Below, piece after piece: positions 60,887 through 64,000 of a DNA stretch of 64,000 nucleotides. The position numbers and the translations under genes are program-made. The first letter of the stretch is position 1. Each line of letters opens with the position of its first letter. The stretch spans positions 434,001 to 498,000 of the forward strand of contig NZ_JALPRD010000002.1 in NCBI RefSeq assembly GCF_023197165.1. Reading direction: 5' to 3'. Source of the stretch: Sphingopyxis sp. MSC1_008. GTDB lineage: Bacteria; Pseudomonadota; Alphaproteobacteria; Sphingomonadales; Sphingomonadaceae. The notes beneath the pieces are model-generated. The model was not told the DNA's origin. It did no database searches and saw nothing but the letters and a program-made list of their open reading frames with translations.

Positions 60887-63877
60887 TCAGGCCGATGCTG
60901 ACGCGGCATCGTCGCGGTCGGGGGCGAGCTGACGGCTGTAGAGCCAGCCGATCCCGATCAGGCTGAAACCGAGTGCGACGAACGAGCCGATCCGCGCAAG
61001 TCCTTCGAGCCCCGAGGCGTCGAAGAGGAAGACCTTGCCCGCCGCGCCGATCATCAGCACCAGCGACGCAATGCGCCAGTCGTGTTGCTTGGCGCGGATG
61101 CCCCACAAGAGGAAGCCGAGCGCTAGCGCGAGGATGAGGATCGACCGCAGGATATTTTCCGCGTCGGTAACGCCCGGCTGCGCGAGCAGTGAGCCGTGGA
61201 AGAGCTGGCGAAGCGTCGCCCACGCAAAGCCCAGCGCGAGCAGCATTGTTACAATCTGGATCGCGCGGTCGAGCTCTGCCGGTACCTTGGCGAAGAGCGC
61301 CGGCATCCGCGTCAGCCCAAACCACGGCAGCAGGAACAGCGGGAGGAGCAGGTTGACGAGCGGCCAGCCGCCGACCGCCTGCGCCGACCACAAGGGATTG
61401 TGCAGGATGAGGCCATAGAAGAGCGCGTGGGCAGTGCCCGCGACAATCAGCGGACGGGCGATGCCGGTCATCCCGCGCGTTATCGCGAACCAGCCCGCGC
61501 CGATCAGCAGTGTCTCCCATATCAGCCGCTGAAGGATGCCCGTCGTGACGAAATTGTCGCCCGCCAGCGCCGCGAAGCCGATGCGATAGAGCGAATGGAC
61601 AGCGATGCCCCCGACGACCGCCGCGGCGCTGAGAGCCGCGATCCTGAGCCAGCGGGGGAGCGCATCGCGGATCAGCCAGACGGGTATCGCGAAGAGCAAT
61701 GCGGGAAGCAGCAGACGCAGCAGCAACGGTTCGATCGTGAGCAGCGTGTCATCGAATTGCATCGGGACACCGGCGAGCGATAGCAATGCTTTCGTCGACC
61801 AGATGGCCATCGGAAGCGCCGCCCACGCCAGACTGAGCGCCGCGAGGCTGGCGGCCGCGCCGTCGATGCGGCCGAAGGGGATTCGCCGTGCGGTAAGAAG
61901 TATCGCCGCCCCGGCCAGCGCCGGGACGAGCATCAGCGCGTTCGCGGGCAAGATCTGGGCGAAGGCGCCGTAGGCGAACAAGGCCGCGGCAATCTGACCG
62001 AGCCGGCGCACGATGGCGCCATGGCCGCGAACCGCGAACAGGAGCGCGGCGGCGGCAAGGCCGGCCCAGCGGATTATCGCCATGCCGTCGGCGCCATCCG
62101 CGCCCTCGATCAGCCGCGGCAGTTCGACCAGGGCCCGCGGCGTTGCGACGAGCGCGGCCAGTGCGGCGCCGACAAAGCCCGCCGCGACGCGTTCGATGCG
62201 CGGATCGAGAGCGGCCTTCCCGAAGAAGAGCAGCGCGGTTGCGACCGCTGCGATGCCAAGCGGCGCCAGCCACGCTGGACTGAGGAGGAGGATGGCGAGC
62301 GCGAGAAGCGCGCCCGCCGTCGCCGCGAGCCACGCGACGCGGCCGTCGCTTGTCCGCCCTTCGACGGTCCAGCCGCGCGCGATACCGGTTGCGGCGAGCA
62401 GCGCGCCGCCCAGTGCCACCAACGCGAGCAACCCGTCGGCGATACCCCAGAAATGCCACTTGGTGAGCGGCGCGGCGGCGAGCGCGACCGCGCAAAGTTC
62501 AAGCGTCGGACGTAGCTTTGCCGGGATCGCCCACATCCGCGCGAGGAGCGGCACGGCGTGGATGATCAACAGCGACAGTCCGATCAGACCGAACCAGAAG
62601 AGCGTCGGATCGGGCCAGGCGGCCAGCAGGGCCAGCGAGAGCAGCAGGCTGATCGTCGGAACGATCGCGAAGCCGCGCTCGCGCCAGGCGAGCCATTGCC
62701 CTGCGGCGGCGATCAGTATGAACAGGCCCCAATGGAGCGGCGCGAAGCCGCCATAGCCGACGAGCAGCGCCAGCTGGAGCGCGCCGACGACCGCAGAGGC
62801 GGTGCGCAGCAATGTCGAACGCGGCCCGTCGAACGCCATCATCGGCAGCACGATCGCGAGGAGAAGGACAAAGCCGCCGATCGAGAGCGCCGCGACGACA
62901 TCTAGCGCCGCGCTCGCGAGGACCATCCACAGTCCCCAGCCGATCCCGCCGATCAGCGCCGCGAGCGCGAGCCATGGCCAGCGCCGCGCGCGTGCAACCC
63001 CGGCGAGCCCCGCGATCGTCAGCGCGAGATAGACCGCGAGCAGCGGCACATTGGGTTCGACCGCCCCGACCATCGCGGGCGCCGCCAGCCCGCCCGCGAG
63101 GCCGAGCAGCGCGCTCGGCGGGCCGAACCGGAGCGACAGGCCGAGCGCCGCGGCGGTGACGAGCGCGAGCGCGAGGAAGGCGAGCAGCGGCTCGATCAAC
63201 TGATAGACGTTCGCCGCGACCATGATCGCGGCGTAGAGCGTCGCGATGCCCGCGCCCGAAAGCGCCTGCGGCACGCGGACGTCGCGCAATTTCTCCTCGT
63301 TGCGCCAGGCATATTCGGCGCCGCCGATCAGGGCGAAGCCAAACAACAGCCCGGCGACGATCTGCACACCGGGTGTGAAGATACGCGCGAAGAAGCCGGC
63401 ATCGATTGCATAGCGTACGATCAGGACGCCGGCGATCGCGAGCGTGAGCCCGCCGGCCCAGATCGGCAGCGTCTTTCCGAACAAATTCTCGAACCGCGAC
63501 GCGAGGCTGGCGGGCGGTCCGGACGGAGCGGGTGCCTTTGGCGGTTTCGGCGCAGGCGTCGCGGGCATGGCGTGTGAGGGCGGAGCGCTTATGGTGTCAG
63601 CCGTCTCGACGGGATCGGCCGAGAGCGTGGCGGGCCGTGTTGTATCGGCGGCAACGGCGGACTGGCGCTGGACCGGAACCGGAGCGTCATGGACGGCTTC
63701 CACGCTCTCCGCAGCATCGGTGTCCCCGGTCACGGGCGGCGCGGCCCCGCGCTGCAGCGCGCCGATCCTTTTGGCCGCTTCCAGCAGCGTCGCCTCGGCG
63801 CGCTTCAACCGGCCGCGGGTGTCCATCAACAGGACAAACAGGATGATGATGGCCAGAAACGCGAGGAAGTCGAACAC
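60887..63877 (-). CDS. DUF2339 large integral membrane protein
   Basis: 996 residues. An N-terminal helix and a charged coiled-coil stretch (about 20-50), a disordered Ala/Pro-rich linker (about 60-125), then some 25 or more predicted membrane helices to the end, fitting DUF2339. The family has no assigned biochemical function. The start is GTG 63877 with AAGGGA nearby. The downstream BenE-type gene may be in the same transcript. Confidence 0.9.
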   Translation of the reverse strand: MFDFLAFLAIIILFVLLMDTRGRLKRAEATLLEAAKRIGALQRGAAPPVTGDTDAAESVEAVHDAPVPVQRQSAVAADTTRPATLSADPVETADTISAPPSHAMPATPAPKPPKAPAPSGPPASLASRFENLFGKTLPIWAGGLTLAIAGVLIVRYAIDAGFFARIFTPGVQIVAGLLFGFALIGGAEYAWRNEEKLRDVRVPQALSGAGIATLYAAIMVAANVYQLIEPLLAFLALALVTAAALGLSLRFGPPSALLGLAGGLAAPAMVGAVEPNVPLLAVYLALTIAGLAGVARARRWPWLALAALIGGIGWGLWMVLASAALDVVAALSIGGFVLLLAIVLPMMAFDGPRSTLLRTASAVVGALQLALLVGYGGFAPLHWGLFILIAAAGQWLAWRERGFAIVPTISLLLSLALLAAWPDPTLFWFGLIGLSLLIIHAVPLLARMWAIPAKLRPTLELCAVALAAAPLTKWHFWGIADGLLALVALGGALLAATGIARGWTVEGRTSDGRVAWLAATAGALLALAILLLSPAWLAPLGIAAVATALLFFGKAALDPRIERVAAGFVGAALAALVATPRALVELPRLIEGADGADGMAIIRWAGLAAAALLFAVRGHGAIVRRLGQIAAALFAYGAFAQILPANALMLVPALAGAAILLTARRIPFGRIDGAAASLAALSLAWAALPMAIWSTKALLSLAGVPMQFDDTLLTIEPLLLRLLLPALLFAIPVWLIRDALPRWLRIAALSAAAVVGGIAVHSLYRIGFAALAGDNFVTTGILQRLIWETLLIGAGWFAITRGMTGIARPLIVAGTAHALFYGLILHNPLWSAQAVGGWPLVNLLLPLFLLPWFGLTRMPALFAKVPAELDRAIQIVTMLLALGFAWATLRQLFHGSLLAQPGVTDAENILRSILILALALGFLLWGIRAKQHDWRIASLVLMIGAAGKVFLFDASGLEGLARIGSFVALGFSLIGIGWLYSRQLAPDRDDAASASA

Positions 63878-64000
63878 GTTGATCCCTTCAGCCTGCGTTC
63901 CTAGCAGGCGGCCGGAGCGATTTCGATCTGTTTGGCAGGATAATAACTCGGCGCAATAACATTAGGCCCGGCGGCGCATCGGGTATAAGAAGCCGGTAGA

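Overview
The window looks like chromosomal DNA of a sphingomonad (Alphaproteobacteria, Sphingomonadales), most likely Sphingopyxis or a close relative. The reasons are high GC with strongly GC-biased third codon positions, several TonB-dependent receptors of the sphingomonad catabolic type, UPF0262, DUF1328, DUF2849 and DUF934 genes, and an assimilatory sulfate-reduction operon in the alphaproteobacterial order. The genus call is an inference; the order-level call is stronger. No rRNA, CRISPR array, intact insertion sequence or prophage was seen. One tRNA-Leu(CAA) lies at 49121-49205.

Region 1 (1-13.4 kb) is an accessory catabolic cluster. It holds a short-chain dehydrogenase, a StyB-like flavin reductase and a StyA-like flavin monooxygenase (convergent), a D-2-hydroxyacid dehydrogenase, a class II aldolase, two TonB-dependent receptors, a type I extradiol ring-cleavage dioxygenase, a dienelactone hydrolase fused to a SnoaL-like domain, a MarR regulator and a CrtC/AttH-like lipocalin protein. 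Together these suggest uptake, oxygenation, ring cleavage and hydrolysis of an aromatic or polycyclic compound that is not identified. A ferredoxin-NAD(P)H reductase follows at 13.8-15.0 kb.

Region 2 (15.1-17.3 kb) is a scar of an integrative conjugative element, with DUF2285, DUF2274 and an excisionase-like HTH gene plus orphan small ORFs.

Region 3 (17.3-27.4 kb) carries envelope genes: a coiled-coil lipoprotein, an L,D-transpeptidase, an FKBP, DUF1328, a penicillin-acylase-type hydrolase preceded by a candidate structured RNA, an EF-hand protein, and an OmpR-type two-component system. A thioesterase and a saccharopine-dehydrogenase-like reductase follow. A tandem 10-bp operator upstream of the EF-hand gene recurs upstream of an RcnB-like gene 24 kb away.

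Region 4 (27.4-49.2 kb) is mostly housekeeping: DoxX, a GH5 glucanase with a LacI-type operator, dcd, cdd, a GH25-like protein, UPF0262, dnaB, the cysH-DUF934-sir-DUF2849-cobA operon, an astD-like dehydrogenase, a hydrolase and glycosyltransferase pair, a nitronate monooxygenase-like protein, a 2-hydroxyacid dehydrogenase, small envelope proteins, a thiolase, a coniferyl-aldehyde-dehydrogenase-like enzyme and the tRNA.

Region 5 (49.2-54.8 kb) is the most distinctive part. Copper-resistance genes copC-copD and copA-copB flank a three-gene module that matches CnrY-CnrX-CnrH of Cupriavidus: a membrane anti-sigma candidate, a periplasmic metal sensor with all five CnrX metal ligands at constant offset, and an ECF sigma factor. 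Three intergenic sites share a -35/-10-like motif (GAGGGG-N13-CGCGTAT and a variant), one before each transcription unit, at the same distance from the start codon. This points to a metal-sensing ECF regulon for copper.

Region 6 (54.8-64 kb) holds a NodT/MacA/ABC/MacB-like tripartite exporter in one overlapping operon, a BenE-type transporter and a large DUF2339 membrane protein.
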